64,000 bases of DNA from Cladopsammia gracilis (GCA_022457155.1 JAJGOT010000010.1:3212001-3276000), one strand, 5' to 3'; positions 12,055 to 23,834 are shown, numbered from the stretch's first letter. Notes: generated from the letters alone by a model not told the origin. Numbers and translations: made by a program.

Positions 12055-13692
12055 TTGTCGATGAGTTATTCTAAAGACATAAAATTCTACTTACAAGACT
12101 GTTTTTACGGTTCCGTTTTGATTTCTTGCGCTTTTTTTCCTTCTGCGCCTTGATTTCTTCGTTAAGTTGAGTTCCTATAAGTCTTTTAACCGATACACAA
12201 CAGAAAGAAGATTTTAAGGGTAAAGTAGCCTATACCAGGTTTTCAGCTAGTGGAGACGAGCAAAGAAGAGAAGGGAGCGCTCTATTTTCCGTTTCTCGTT
12301 GACTCGCAAGCTAGCATGGGCGCATTTGCGTGATGCCAGAAGAAAAAGCCATGTTTGATTGCGCGCAATTGGATGCGTTCGTTTCTCAAAAGTCCTGAAA
12401 GACTTTTCGATCTTTTCGGTCCCGAAAAGCTATGTCGTGTGCAAAATGTACACCAACAAATATCAAATTTTTGTTGCTTTTGAAAGTTAATAAATCTCAC
12501 GTTTACTGCACAAGTTGGGTTGGTTTGCTTGCTAAAAACTTCATCATCATTCGTAAGAAACTGAAATGTCGGGCACGAAATGTCTTCGTGAGTTTTGAGA
12601 AACGCGCGCAATTTTTGAACCAGCGCCCCCGTTGCAAGGCTAGCGTATTTCAACCAAATCTGCTTTTCGTTTGTTGTGGCTGCTCTCAGTTTCAAAAAAT
12701 TAGCGCAGCCGCATAATCAGAATTATTACACGACTAAGATGGTTGAGCGGACTGACAATTAAAATCAGCCAATTAGAATTCTTATTTGTCGGTCCGATAT
12801 TTTACACGGAAAAAATTGCTGAGAACATGAACAGCACATCATGAAGAGTCCTCAGTTGTTGGTCAATTTTTACTCGCGAGTTGGGGTCGATGAATGGTAA
12901 CAGAAAACAATCGAGCGAAAGCAGCGTTATATAATAAAACAAATGTACAGAAAGCAATTTTCACGATGGCAGTTGATCATTTCATAAATTCTATTTGCGG
13001 AAATTGTACGTCCAATCAAAATACAAACGATAAACTGTTTCGCAAGTAACGACTGTGCGAATTAATTTCCAAGCGTTTGATCTCATGCAGTAAGCTTAAA
13101 AAAATTTATGATATATAAAGGGTGGTTTCATATTAAAAATAAGGATTTGCCCTCAAGTGCTTTGTAGGAAGAAATGCACTAAAAACAAATGGTTTTGTTA
13201 ATCGTAACATCAAAAATTGCTACAAGAAAGGAATGTTGCAAAGCTTACTCACCGTGTAAAAGAAATGATCTGTCATTAACAAAAATCACCTCAATGAAAT
13301 GTTCTTTCCCTCGGCAGTCTTTACACACCTTCACTTAGGTCGTCTGACATCTTAGCTTGTTTCTGACGAAGACACCACTATTTAAACAAGGAGCGCAACT
13401 TTTGCTACTCCACAAGATTTTCGGTTAAAATATTATAACTGCCCGTTTGTTTTCGTGCGTCAGTTTGCGTTTCGCGCTTTCGCCACTTCTTGAAGTTTGA
13501 TTTCCCGCGTGCTATGGAACGTTAAGCCCTAACCAAATGGAGACACGCGTTATTAAATGTTAACGCAGGCTGAAACTTTTAGAGCCTTGATCATTCGTTT
13601 GGTCAATAGTTACATGCACTTTTGCGTCTACTTTCATCAAGACCAAAAAGTCGACGCACGTTTTGCACCCAGCACAAGTTTCACTTTACGGT
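12055..13692. other. Gene-free stretch
   Basis: I see no supported gene. A 137-codon open frame at 12282-12695 on the minus strand has no recognisable domain, no repeat-family signature and no neighbouring exons, and is treated as chance. Confidence 0.45.
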
Positions 13693-13902
13693 TTAAGGTG
13701 AAGTAATACGGGCAACAAAATCGTGCAACTTGTCGCGCAACATTGTTGCATTGCAGGTTGAAAGGCGTTGTTGCGCGTATTACCACCTGCGTAAGCAACT
13801 TGTCGCGCAACAAAATTAATTGTCGCAAGTTGCGGAAACCTGCGCGTATGATTGGTCAGTATCCTCATACCCAGATCTCACTCGAGAGTTATGTAAACAA
13901 AG

Positions 13903-15849
13903 ATGGCGACCGCTCGCCTCCTCCTTCGTCGGAAGCGAGCGTTTGCCGTTCTCTGTTTGGACCTTTTGTTGGAAGAAGAACGGAAAAGGCCGCGAAAAAG
14001 GAATAGAAAAATTTATATGAGAGATTGGATTTCACGGAGAGAAGAGAGGGGAATTTATCATCAATTGATAAAGGAGCTGGAAGCGGGAGATGTCGTGGCG
14101 TACCAAGCATTTTTCAGAATTACGAAGCAGCAATTTTCCATTCTGTTGGATAAAGTATCACCCCTGATACAAAAGAAAGACCAGCCACCGCCAATCAATG
14201 CAGTCCGGACGACAATTCAACCGGATGAACGCCTAGCTGTAACGCTACGGTTTTTAGCAACAGGCGAAACTTTTCACTCCCTCGAATATTCCTTCAGAAT
14301 CTCGCGTCAGACAATTTCGTCAATCGTGTCCGAGACAAGCCGTGCCATATACAAGGTCCTTTCACCTGAGTATTTGAAAGTGCCAAACACGGAAAGAGAG
14401 TGGGAGACAGTGGCCAACAAGTTCGAGTCGAGATGGAATTTTCCAAATGGCATCGGAGCTATAGACGGGAAACGTGTCATCATACAGCAGCCATCAAACT
14501 CGGGTTCCCACTATTACGATTACAAGGGGAACAACAGCATTATTCTTCTAGCTGTATTTGGGCCCGACTACCAGTGCCTTTGGGCGAGTGTGGGAACAAA
14601 TGGTCGTTCGCCGGACTCTGCCATATGGCAAAATTGTGACCTGAACAAGGCACTGAGTTCAGGTGACAACACTTTGAGTTTACCAAAGCCAAAACCCTTG
14701 CCTGACAGGGCAATGCCAGTACCGTATACACTGACAGGAGATGATGCCTTTGCCTTGACAAGATTTTTGATGAAGCCTTTCCCTTTGACAGGATTGTCAA
14801 GAGCCCGGCGTATTTTCAATTACAGGTTGTCGCGCATGCGAAGAATTTCAGAAAATTGTTTTGGTATCATGGCGAACAGATGGAGGGTATTTCGTGCTCC
14901 AATTCTCCTTCCTCCCGACACAGTTGTCAACTTGATTTTGGTAGCACTGGTGCTTCATAATTTTCTAAGGTAGGTAACCGGTCAAAACGCCCCCAAGACA
15001 AAATGCCCCCGACAAGACGCCCCCTTCATAGCATATAGAAAATAGTTAATCCATGTAAGAAAACAACTTCCCTCAAAGAAAAAAACTGTTTGTATATTTC
15101 TCGTTCTAAAAACATACCGTAACAAAGGTTTTAGACAGTGTTTAGAATTCAAGCAAGATAATTCCATGTAAAAATCCTAGGGGCGTTACGTCGGTGGCGT
15201 TTTGTCTTGGGGGCGTTATGACCGGCATTCTTTTCTAAGGTAGGGCTTTCAAATCATGACTAGGAAAAATGTGAATGCTATACAGTATTTATATTAGTGG
15301 CACTGCAGGGAGGTCAAAACATCTGAAAGTTATATGTTAGTATTGCATGCATGAAAGTGAAAATGACCTGAGCTTTCCTGATGGAAACAGGGGGATTTCA
15401 AAGAATTGAAAATTAGCACTTAATGGTAAATCCTTGCCCAGCTGACATCAACTTTTGAATCTTTCCAAGCTTCATCTTCTGGTTGTATCAATTCATGCAG
15501 ACCATTTTCTAATTTTTTAAAAATAATAATAAGCTTATTTACCTTGGAGAAAGTATACAAACAGAGAAGGTATACTCACTTTTGTATAGATTATACATGA
15601 AATATGCTCTGAAATTTTCTCTTCAGAGTAAATGGACTGACAGATCAGGAAGATGAGAATGGTAATGTGATCCCTGCACCTTGGAGGTGCAATGATAATG
15701 AGTTGTCATCGTGGTTTGATTATCATCCACAATGCAGTAACAATTATTCAACTGAAGCAAGGGCAATTAGGGAAGATTACATGGATTATTTTATGAAGGA
15801 GGGAGCAGTACCTTGGCAGTGGAGACTGTGTGGAGAGAGCACTGTTTGA
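13903..15849 (+). CDS. PIF/Harbinger transposase (DDE_Tnp_4, HARBI1-like), two exons
   Basis: This is the nuclease/integrase that would excise and insert the Harbinger element in the nucleus. Exon 1 is 13903-14969 and exon 2 is 15627-15849, with GT-AG splicing inside an Arg codon and no frame break; the product is 429 aa. An N-terminal basic segment (residues 8-45) and a helical region lead into the RNase-H-fold catalytic core. The first Asp is in GIGAIDGKRV (about residue 188), the second in TNGRSPDSAIW (about 245), and the Glu in RMRRISENCFGIM (about 325), so the DDE triad is complete. The start at 13903 follows the AAGATGGCG context, about 200 bp inside the left terminus. Closest host relatives are HARBI1-type proteins. 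The C-terminal exon contains a conserved-looking YRED-like segment (EARAIREDYMDYF). Presence inside matched terminal repeats marks it as the element's own gene, not a domesticated one. Confidence 0.93.
14975..15230. mobile_element. MITE inserted at the transposase exon-intron boundary
   Basis: Inverted ends GGTCAAAACGCCCCCAAGAC (from about 14980) and its near-inverse (to about 15225) bound a 250-bp noncoding element. It is flanked by a 14-bp direct repeat TTTTCTAAGGTAGG (14961-14974 and 15231-15244). That repeat includes the last exon bases and the splice donor, so the donor exists twice. Confidence 0.75.
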
Positions 15850-17000
15850 ATCCATCCAATGTGATTTAAATAACTGTTTATATAGTTTTATTTATGCATC
15901 TGCAGTCAGTTCCAGCATTACCCATCCCCTGACCAGGCATTAAGGTTGGGCATTTGATCACGTTGTAGTCCAGAGGCTCAGGGGCTACATTTGTCATCAT
16001 TTGGCGGCATTTGGTTTTAATAAACACATTGAAATTGTTTCAGTTCAATTAAAGACAAACAGAAAACAAAAAGATAGTTCTTTGCAACAAACAGCATGCC
16101 GAATACGGACTAGTTTCCTCTTTGTCCCAAGGGTGGGACATTTGAACATCTTATTTGTCCCCATTAAGGAATTACCATATTGGATTCAGTGAATTATTAG
16201 GGAGCTTTGATAAGATGCATCCCCAACGTCAACATCAACAAGTTAAACGTCAACTGAAAAAAGAAATTCAGTGTTCTTTTAAACCACTTTGCAATAAATG
16301 ATTGTTTCAATTTGTTTCATTTGTGTAGTGTGACTCACTGTTGTCAATCCAGGAGAGTTGCTTTAAAAATGTTTTTTTTTTAAGACAATTTGTTGAGTTG
16401 TTAACTTTGAGAAACTTCTACATGTTTTGAAAAATACACCTTATGATCTAGCGGACAGGGGCAATTCAGTCAGTAAATTCAGTGTTTTCATGAGCAATAA
16501 TGCCTGCTTCTCAGTTTTATTCCATTCCAAAAGGCACAGAAAGATATAAATTAATTTGTGCTGTAAATAAGTCAATTTATTGTGACTCTTAATTTATACA
16601 TTTTAGTTGTAAAGTGATAAGGTACCAATGAATATATTTTAATAAATCATTGTATAGATAATTTTTGCCAAATACTTCAAAATTGATGTTTTGAATAAAT
16701 TTATTGGCAGTGGACTTTTTAAAGTCAATGTACTCATTTTAAAAGGTACAAATTTTCAAATTAACTGCATGAAGCTAGCTATGCATACAAATGAGACTTT
16801 TAAAGTCCTTAATATACATGTGTCATTTTAAAAGTGAAACCATGCATGCAAATTTGGTTTAATATATAATGTAATAATTTATATTTACAAGAGTGTACAT
16901 TTGTAACTTAATTTTTAGAAATGGGACTTTTAAAGTCATTAAAATATATATGTGCCATTTTAAAAGGTACGAACTCACTGTTTCCTGTGGGGCCAGCCAT
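15850..17000. other. Transposase 3' region of the Harbinger element
   Basis: AT-rich and noncoding. It contains three imperfect copies of a motif pairing GACTTTTAAAGTC with CATTTTAAAA (near 16712, 16796 and 16922). These are reminiscent of the repeat around 50090-50270. Confidence 0.4.
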
Positions 17001-17530
17001 TAAGGGACCAATCGTTTATTATGTCCCGGGGGTGGGGGGTTAGGGTTAGGAGGGTTGGTGTTTTTCTAGGGGGGGTTTAATTCTCAAAACCACTTGAAAG
17101 TGGTGGGTACATTTTATTAAGATCACTTGAAATGGGGGGTACATTTATTGTTATTATTATTGAGGATCTAAGATATTTTCCCTTAACAGACTTTTCGCGT
17201 AATTCTGACCTCTTCTCGCCAATTCAAAGACCTTTCTAACTCACATGTACAATTGCTCGATGTTTTTGTTGCATCCATATTGAAAGCTATGCAACCGAGC
17301 CTCTTCATTCTCACCCAGGCCATTCTCAACATTCAACACACAGGCTTCCCAAAACATTACATATGGCGGGGGGGGGGGGGGGGGGGGGGTTACGATATAA
17401 AAACTGTGATTGCATAGGAGGGTATGTTTTTCTAGAACTGTTTTTTGGGGAGGGTACATTTTGGTATCGGTAGATTTAATTGAAAAAACACCAACCCCCC
17501 CTGCAACGTAATAAACGATCGGTCCCCTAA
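17001..17530. mobile_element. MITE nested in the Harbinger element
   Basis: TAAGGGACCAATCGTTTATTA at the left end is inverted with few mismatches at the right end (AATAAACGATCGGTCCCCTAA, to 17530). The interior holds GGGGGGT-rich tracts and a run of 22 G at 17368-17389. Noncoding. Confidence 0.65.
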
Positions 17531-18058
17531 GTGTTTTGTCATACCTCCCAACTCAAAAATAGAAAAAAATATATAGGTGTCTGAAGATTATTTTCCACAA
17601 ATTTGCTGCGGTTTCAAGGTGTACGACCTAATCACATGCAAGTCAAATGGTTAAAGTTGTTGTTTCCCTAGGGAGTTAGAGAGTTTTGCTCACCCTAGGT
17701 AGTTTGACTGTTTTGACCCATAACACGTGACCCGTTCTTGTCCAGTCAAAGAGGGCATTTTTGTTGGGAGGTGTAACAAAACTGTTTTGTCACCTTGCAG
17801 GGATCATACATTATATTTTAGGGTAAGGTCTGAAAATGATTGGTGAAAATTGCCCTTTTGATCTGAAAACTACCTTAGTCGTTTAAAAAGTAATATACCA
17901 CTCACCCTCCAGATAGTTCATTAGGAGTTAACTCCACAGCTCCCACCCCCACCAAACCAGAATTTAATCAACAATAAAAACAAATAATCCTTAATTGATT
18001 TTGAAATTTTGATTGAAGAATAACAAAGAATGTACCAATCACCGATATCAAATTCGAA

Positions 18059-20322
18059 TTATTGCAGTGATGGCCAACCCTGTAGTGAGTTGGTGCAGCC
18101 GGCAAAGCCTGTCAGTAGGTCACTTGGTACAGGTTGGCTTGAACAAGTGGTTGTACAGCTTAGTGATTGGGAGGACTGACCCATTTCAAGTTCAAACATA
18201 ACATCATTTATAAGTTTTTTGGCAAAGACACGCTGGCGTGGAGTAAACCTGCGCAAAGTTGACTCCAAAGATTTCACAAACAAGCCAATCTCGTCATTCT
18301 GTTGGGGGTTTGCATTTTCTTGATCTTGTTCTCTTAAAGGCAAAGGCTGACGGAGAAAGTTGATGGCTTCTTTGAACAGATCTAGTTTTGCCTCCTCCAC
18401 ATCTCTCTCTGCGACCTTTAATCTCTTTGCCGGGGGGTTTACTTCTACAGAATCTTCAAGGGTGGTGACTGGTTTGTCAACATCATCAGTTCCCTTGACA
18501 AACATATCTTCAAAAAAACGCCACTTTGATTTATACACAGAATCCACACCTGCTCCACTAACTTTGCTGCCTTCTTCCCTCTTGATTTCGCGTCCAAATA
18601 TTGTTTTTAAAACATGCCACTGTTTTTTCACATCATCCTGACTGCGACTGAAAAATTACGAAAAAGGTTAACAGTACGTATTTAACTTTTTGGGGGACGA
18701 TGAATAGATACCCAATATGGTTCATAACAATATTAACTATAGAGAAACTTGAGCATCCTGATTTTATTAGACACTGAAATTCTTTTCAGTGGCTTTGAAG
18801 GTTTAAATGATTAGCTTAAGCTTTTTTTTTCTCCAGCTTGAACAGAAGCGCATCCTTCTCGAAACAACATAGAGAAAACAAATCTAATAAACTGAGAGAT
18901 GTTCAGTTTTTTGATCGTTTCGTGGAACATTCAGTCATTGTAAGAGCTTGTTACAACATCAAAACAATATACATTAACTGTTTTCTAAATATTACTCTCT
19001 AAGAGAAATTTGTTTAGTTAATACCATTAATATAGTGCAAATATACAAGGGCATTTAGTCTATTTGAGACCGTGCCCGGCTGCCGGGCATTTAGACACAG
19101 CGAATAAAAAATTATCGCGAGTAAACATAATAATGTGCGGACCGCCGTGGAAACGGCAATTTACCTTTTATTTCGCGGTGTTTTGGTTGAGTTTGACGCG
19201 AATTTCGCCTATTGACGACCCTATTTTTTCGTAAGATAACCTGTAATCCTTATCAAGAATACCCAGCTATTCATGCATCCATAAGAGAAGCCAAAAAATC
19301 CCTGTAAAGTAATTTTACGAGAGCAAAAACAACAGACGATGTAGTGCAAGCATCGACCTTGGCCTCCTTTAAACAGAGGCTTGCCGGTCTTGATTACTAG
19401 ACATGACCACTCCTTCTTTGTTTATTGATTTGTTATTAATTAAGTTTTAATGTTATTATTGTGAATATATATTTTTAACGCTTGCAAAAATCTTCAGAAG
19501 TGAAGGAGGCAAGTTTAATGGAAGAAGAAGAAGAAGAAAAGACGACGTATTGTACGTAAATCTTTGGGTCCGAATGAATTTAAAACATGACTATTCCTTT
19601 TCTGAAGGTAAAACTATGCACTTTTGGTTCCGAAAAGAGTCTAGTGACTAAGAGCTTAAAGTCATATGAGTTGTTGGATAAATGCGATATACATATTTAA
19701 AAAGTTTAAAACTTGAAAAATGTTAAAGGAATTAAAGCATCGACAACGTGGCATTTTTCGTATATTTCTCCCGGTGATCGTATATATCATTAAGATTAAA
19801 AACATAGAATTATTTTCCTTACTTGGGAAGATTCTCCTTCAACTTAGCAAAGTTCATTTCTCTCAAGTTCCTGTCCTTATAGCTGGGAATCTTGTGGTTC
19901 CACATGGATTCGTTGACCTTGTAAAATTGTATTAAGTTCTCCGTCTCGTCCTCGGTCCATTCTTTTTCGTCCTTTTCCTTCAGTGTCTGCTTGACTTCCT
20001 CAGTCATGAAAGAAAGTGCTTGAAAAAATTTCCATCTGGATTTCTGTCCCTCCTGTTCTTTTTTTACTTCTCGCACGAGAGCCGTTCGGGCACTGTGAAG
20101 TAACCTTTTTAACGTGTTTTCTGTTAGATGAAATTCGCAGCCTAGAGTTTCAAGGGCATTATTTCGCTGGTTTTTGTCTTTGTAACACACTTTTCTGCTG
20201 TCCCACAAGCAGGGATGGAACTCCAACTTTTTGAAAAGCGAAAATTTCGCGTCTTCGCTAAGTTTTTTGTCTACAGTCACGTCTTCATTTATAACCTCAC
20301 AAACATCGTCTGCAGACGCCAT
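18059..20322 (-). CDS. MADF/BESS DNA-binding accessory protein of the Harbinger element, two exons
   Basis: This is the second protein of the transposon, a Myb/trihelix-like DNA binder that in this superfamily cooperates with the transposase at the element ends. Exon 1 runs 20322-19823 and exon 2 runs 18647-18059; GTAAGG donor and TTTTTCAG acceptor restore one frame of 362 aa. MADF domain 1 spans about residues 20-105 (SLFKKLEFHPCLWD ... SRWKFFQALSF). MADF domain 2 spans about 123-220 and is split by the intron (LIQFYKVNESMWNH before it, KKQWHVLKTIFGRE and SKWRFFEDMFV after). A BESS-like segment (FVKSLESTLRRFTPRQ) follows at about 290, then a Ser/Thr-rich tail. The start ATGGCGTCTGC lies about 310 bp inside the right terminus, mirroring the transposase at the left. 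The 1.2-kb intron hosts a LINE remnant. Confidence 0.88.
19325..19545 (+). mobile_element. 5'-truncated LINE 3' end in the accessory-gene intron
   Basis: An open frame ending VVQASTLASFKQRLAGLDY and a stop at about 19399 matches the usual C terminus of CR1/L2-like reverse-transcriptase ORFs. About 120 bp of AT-rich 3' sequence follows, then a GAA-type microsatellite tail (about 19520-19540). It lies in sense orientation on the plus strand, antisense to the host intron. Dead by truncation. Confidence 0.6.
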
Positions 20323-20896
20323 GTTTGTCTCCACTATCGGACAAGGCTCGCGTGGCCGGATTGCCGCGAAACTTTCTGGCCAATAAGAAACCATGAAACG
20401 TAATTTGTGGCGTGATAAGTGGCCGCACGAGCGGTAATAATTGCAATTTTGTTGCGGAAAGTAGAAGTCAGTCCTACTTTTTGCAACGTATCGGCGCAAC
20501 TTTCAACAACACATTTTGTTGCGCGACAAGTTGCGTGCGTAGGTGGTAATACGCGCAACATCAGGCTGCAACCTGCAACGCAACAATGTTGCGCGACAAG
20601 TTGCACGATTTTGTTGCCCGTATTACCTCACCTTTAAGCGCGTGCGCATGGCCGACTTATTGTGCAACTTGTGTCTTCTAAAGTCCGTTTGGTCTAAACA
20701 CAACTTTACGGAACAGTACAAAAGAAAAGGAAGGGTGGGCTTCTAACCCATTCTCACGGGATGGTAATTTATGCATATGCCAATGTTAGACTATCTGCTG
20801 AAAATTAAATACAGAAAGATTTAAAGATGAATAAATTAGCGGGATCGCTTATTTTGAGTGGCAAATTATTTTTTTGCGCTTGAGCAGTTTTCAATT

Positions 20897-21010
20897 AACT
20901 ATTATAGCGCGAAAGCGCGCGTGATATCGCCTAATACTTAGCCGACGAGGCCGTAGGCCGAGTCGGCTAAAATTAGGCGATATCACGCAAGCTTGAGTGC
21001 TATAATAGTT
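20897..21010. repeat. Foldback hairpin with GC-rich centre
   Basis: ACTATTATAGC...GATATCGCCTAA...TTAGCCGAC on the left is inverted on the right around a GAGGCCGTAGGCC-type centre. The right arm continues into a tandem duplication. Confidence 0.6.
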
Positions 21011-21240
21011 TTATAATTCAACACATTGATAACAAAGCACAGTTTGAAGAAAACATATCGCCGACTAGCCTTTTATTTAAAAAAAAGCTTACAGATGTTT
21101 TACCGCGCGAAACTTGCAACATCACACAGTTCATGAATGAAAGTGGCGCCTTTGTCAATATTGTGCAAGCTTGAACACTATAACTGTTTTATAATTCAAC
21201 ACATTGATAACAAATCACAGTTTCGAGAAAAAAATCATTG
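20991..21240. repeat. Direct repeat, offset 178 bp
   Basis: A segment beginning GCTTGAGTGCTATAATAG at 20991 recurs at 21169 in a slightly diverged form (GCTTGAACACTATAACTG). Both are followed by TTTTATAATTCAACACATTG. Confidence 0.65.
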
Positions 21241-22256
21241 AGATATACAACCTATCATTAAGTAAAAAGGCTAACTACAATATTTTACCTCACACCATTT
21301 CTTAAACAACAAGCAATGAATGCCGAAACTTTTGCTAAGCTAAAATTAAGACTTAAGCTTAATTTAGCGTACACAATCAGTTGACAGTTTCTACGAAGAG
21401 CTTTCGTCTACTCAAAGAACGGGACAGAGTAGTGGCTACAAAAATTAAAACACAGTCAAATGGCATAGAATGTCTTAGTTACAAGTGTTTCGTATCTTAA
21501 AAAGTTCAATTCAGAATCAAAACAAATTGAACAAACACACGGCTACGAATCTAAACATAGCGGCGAAAAGTCGGAAAGAACTGCAGCGTGGACAGTAACC
21601 TCACAAAAATTCACAGCTAAAGGATACAAGAAACGGTTAAAACATCGTACCTGTAGTTGATTTGGCTTTTTAGTCCCTTCCATAAGCACCAAATTTTCAA
21701 ACATCGAAGTACGAGCTGAGTCGATCAATGTTGTTTACAAACTTGGAATGCTCGTTTTTTAGCTCCCACAGTGGTAATGACGAGATCAGAAACTTTTCTG
21801 AGGAAACATCAAGTCTATATCATATTCCAGAGGTGATTACCAAAGTAATTTCACGAAAATTGTGCTCCTTCATTCACTTCTTGTCGAGCGGTTAGACTTT
21901 GAACCAGTTTTCATTCAGCTACGCCAGGAAACAACACTGCGACCGCGACAACGCGAAAATTTCGCGCCTTTTTTGTCCAATCATGTGAACAGTATTTTTC
22001 TCTTTTCTTTTCTTTTCTTTTCTTCTCTTTTTTTTCTTTCTTTTCCTTTTTTTAGCTAATAGTTCACGCACTTTTTCGCCAAAAAAACACGAAATTGCAG
22101 GCAGCAATCATTTTCACTTTCCTTCAAAATGCGAAATTTACCGCCATCGCTGGTTATATGTCATGTAGGCATAACGCATATCGATAACTTTTTTACCATA
22201 TTTGGGCAGTGTATCAATGTGTTGAATTATAATAGACAATATCCGTATTCTCGGTA
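21241..22256. other. Gene-free stretch with pyrimidine tract
   Basis: No exon is supported. A CTTTT-rich simple repeat lies at about 22000-22060 and accounts for the Lys-rich open frame on the opposite strand. Confidence 0.45.
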
Positions 22257-22381
22257 TTGAACCGGAACTAGTTTGCAATGGAGGCTCATGCGGGGGAATA
22301 TCATTTAAAATATTTGCATGTGAAAAGATATTGAAAGATATGTCCCGCTTGAGCCTCAACTGCAAGCTAATTCCAGTTCAA
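22257..22381. repeat. Foldback element
   Basis: TTGAACCGGAACTAGTTTGC (left) is imperfectly inverted at the right end (GCAAGCTAATTCCAGTTCAA), with paired GAGGCTCATGCGGG and CCCGCTTGAGCCTC inside. Confidence 0.55.
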
Positions 22382-22479
22382 AACCAAAACCAAAGTAATT
22401 GCTGTCACTCTGGCCAATCACAACAGACGTAGACAATCCAATAAACAATGAGAACTATCGAAGCAAATGTATGTAGCCA

Positions 22480-22760
22480 GTGCCAAACACGCGCAAGTGA
22501 GTCCCGGTTAGGTTTGGTTTTACTTCCGATTGGTTGAGATTCAAAGTGGCGCGAGATTTTTTAGCCAATCAAAAAACCTAGCAATGGTTGTGCATTACTA
22601 CGCTTCGTGACTTACTCGCACACGATTTCCCGCCCTTGATACCGGCTACATGTGTTTGCTTCGAGCTCTGATTTATTCATCGGATTGTCTGCGTCTGCTG
22701 TGATTGGTTAGAGCGATTACTTTGAGTTTTTTTTTTTTTTTTCAAATTAAAATCGCTCTA
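22480..22760. mobile_element. Copy of the GATTGGCTAAAAAAT MITE family
   Basis: It shares GGTTTTACTTC(C/T)GATTGG, GCGCGAGATTTTTTAGCCAATC and the CGCAC-CGATTTCCCGC block with the other copies. This copy preserves the unoccupied form of the site (TTTTACTTCCG) into which another MITE has inserted at 61153. Confidence 0.6.
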
Positions 22761-22916
22761 TAAATATATATTATCGGCGAATAGCTGCCGCCCCTTGAAA
22801 ATCTTGGCCCTGAAGAAAAGCAATTACGTATTAAAGTATTGGAACCCAAAGCTAAATACGACCGACTTCAGAGGAGGTTTGGTTAGATAAAAACGATTCT
22901 AAGAAGTTTGGAGGTT

Positions 22917-23230
22917 TGTTAGCCTGTGTACAGCCGCCCCCTCCCATCAAGTCCGATTTTTCTTGATGGGAGAGGGCGACTGCGACTGTATGGTTTCGCT
23001 TGTGTGTAACGAAATGAAGGCTCCGAGTTGGAGACACAGGGTCCTGTGCGAATCGAGAAGCAAAATACCTCGCTCATACGTTCGATTGTTAAGTAATTCC
23101 AACAGGGATGTCGGTAGCCGTGCTGGTACTCTTTTTTGTCAGCTACTTTTTCGCCCTTTAGTCTGTTGGCGCCAGCGAGAGAGGCGGCGCCCGAACAGGG
23201 AAGGACTTGAAACAGCTTACACGTCAGACT
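22917..23230. repeat. Dispersed repeat with CTGTGTACAGCCGCCCC
   Basis: The left part (TTTGTTAGCCTGTGTACAGC) matches 3471-3500. An internal inverted pair CCTCCCATCAAG and CTTGATGGGAG lies at 22950-22975. Apart from the match to 3471-3500, nothing coding was seen. Confidence 0.4.
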
Positions 23231-23567
23231 AGGGCGAAACATTTTCAAGTATGCATGCGTTACTCCTATTTTTTTCTTTTTTATCAAAAATGATTTTTGA
23301 AACCTGAATGATAAAACAGAATTTTTACAATTACAGGAAAGAAAATCCTGAGTTAATATCACACGATCAATTACATCCCGGTAACCGTGCTGAAATTTTC
23401 CATATGAACACACGAAATAATTCGTCCCACGGTAACGGGGTCAGCCCGGTTACTGGGCTCATATGAAGGGGCCCTATGAAAGTTATTAGAGGATAGTTAC
23501 TGGCTGATAATGTAGAGGTTTCAAGACGTCAGATAATTATTAATTATTGGGTGAGGTTGAGCAAAAT

Positions 23568-23834
23568 ATCGTGATTTGTCAGTGGCGAGCGAGCAGATCA
23601 ATTATTTGCAGAAGCCGAAGGCTGAGGCAAATAATAGGCCATTTCCGAGTTACGTTATGCCTCGTTGTCAAAGCGAGGCTAGGTGCACAACCTTTCATAT
23701 GGAAATGAATTATTCAAATGCAAATAAAACTCATTTCCATATGAAAGGTTGTGCACCTAGCCTCGCTTTGACAACGAGGCATAACGTAACTCGGAAATGG
23801 CCTATTGATCTGCTAGACACTGACAAATCACGAT
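23568..23834. mobile_element. MITE containing a second, nested palindromic MITE
   Basis: Outer inverted ends ATCGTGATTTGTCAGTG (23568-23584) and its inverse (23818-23834) enclose a second element at 23633-23806. The inner arms are each 76 bp and identical on inspection (23633-23708 and 23731-23806), with a 22-nt loop. The absence of mismatches suggests a recent insertion or conversion between arms. Confidence 0.75.

Larger units (their letters stand above)
13696..20633. mobile_element. Autonomous PIF/Harbinger DNA transposon, 6.9 kb, apparently intact
   Basis: The element is delimited by terminal inverted repeats of at least 120 bp. The left end begins AGGTGAAGTAATACGGGC at 13696, and the right end is its inverse, ending ATTACCTCACCT at 20633. 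It is flanked by the 3-bp target duplication TTA (13693-13695 and 20634-20636), the PIF/Harbinger signature. Each end holds the subterminal motif GCAACTTGTCGCGCAACA twice. It encodes the two proteins expected of the superfamily, a DDE transposase (+) and a DNA-binding accessory protein (-), converging toward the middle. Both reading frames are uninterrupted once introns are removed. A MITE in the transposase intron, a second MITE near 17.0-17.5 kb and a LINE 3' fragment in the accessory-gene intron are later insertions, so the copy is not brand new. Confidence 0.9.

Noticed and set aside
12282..12695. 137-codon open frame on the minus strand
   Set aside because: No domain, no conserved motif, no companion exon, and repeat-rich surroundings; treated as chance.
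18360..18641. Plus-strand open frame opposite MADF exon 2
   Set aside because: Antisense shadow with no motif; the minus-strand frame has MADF and BESS domains and spliced continuity.
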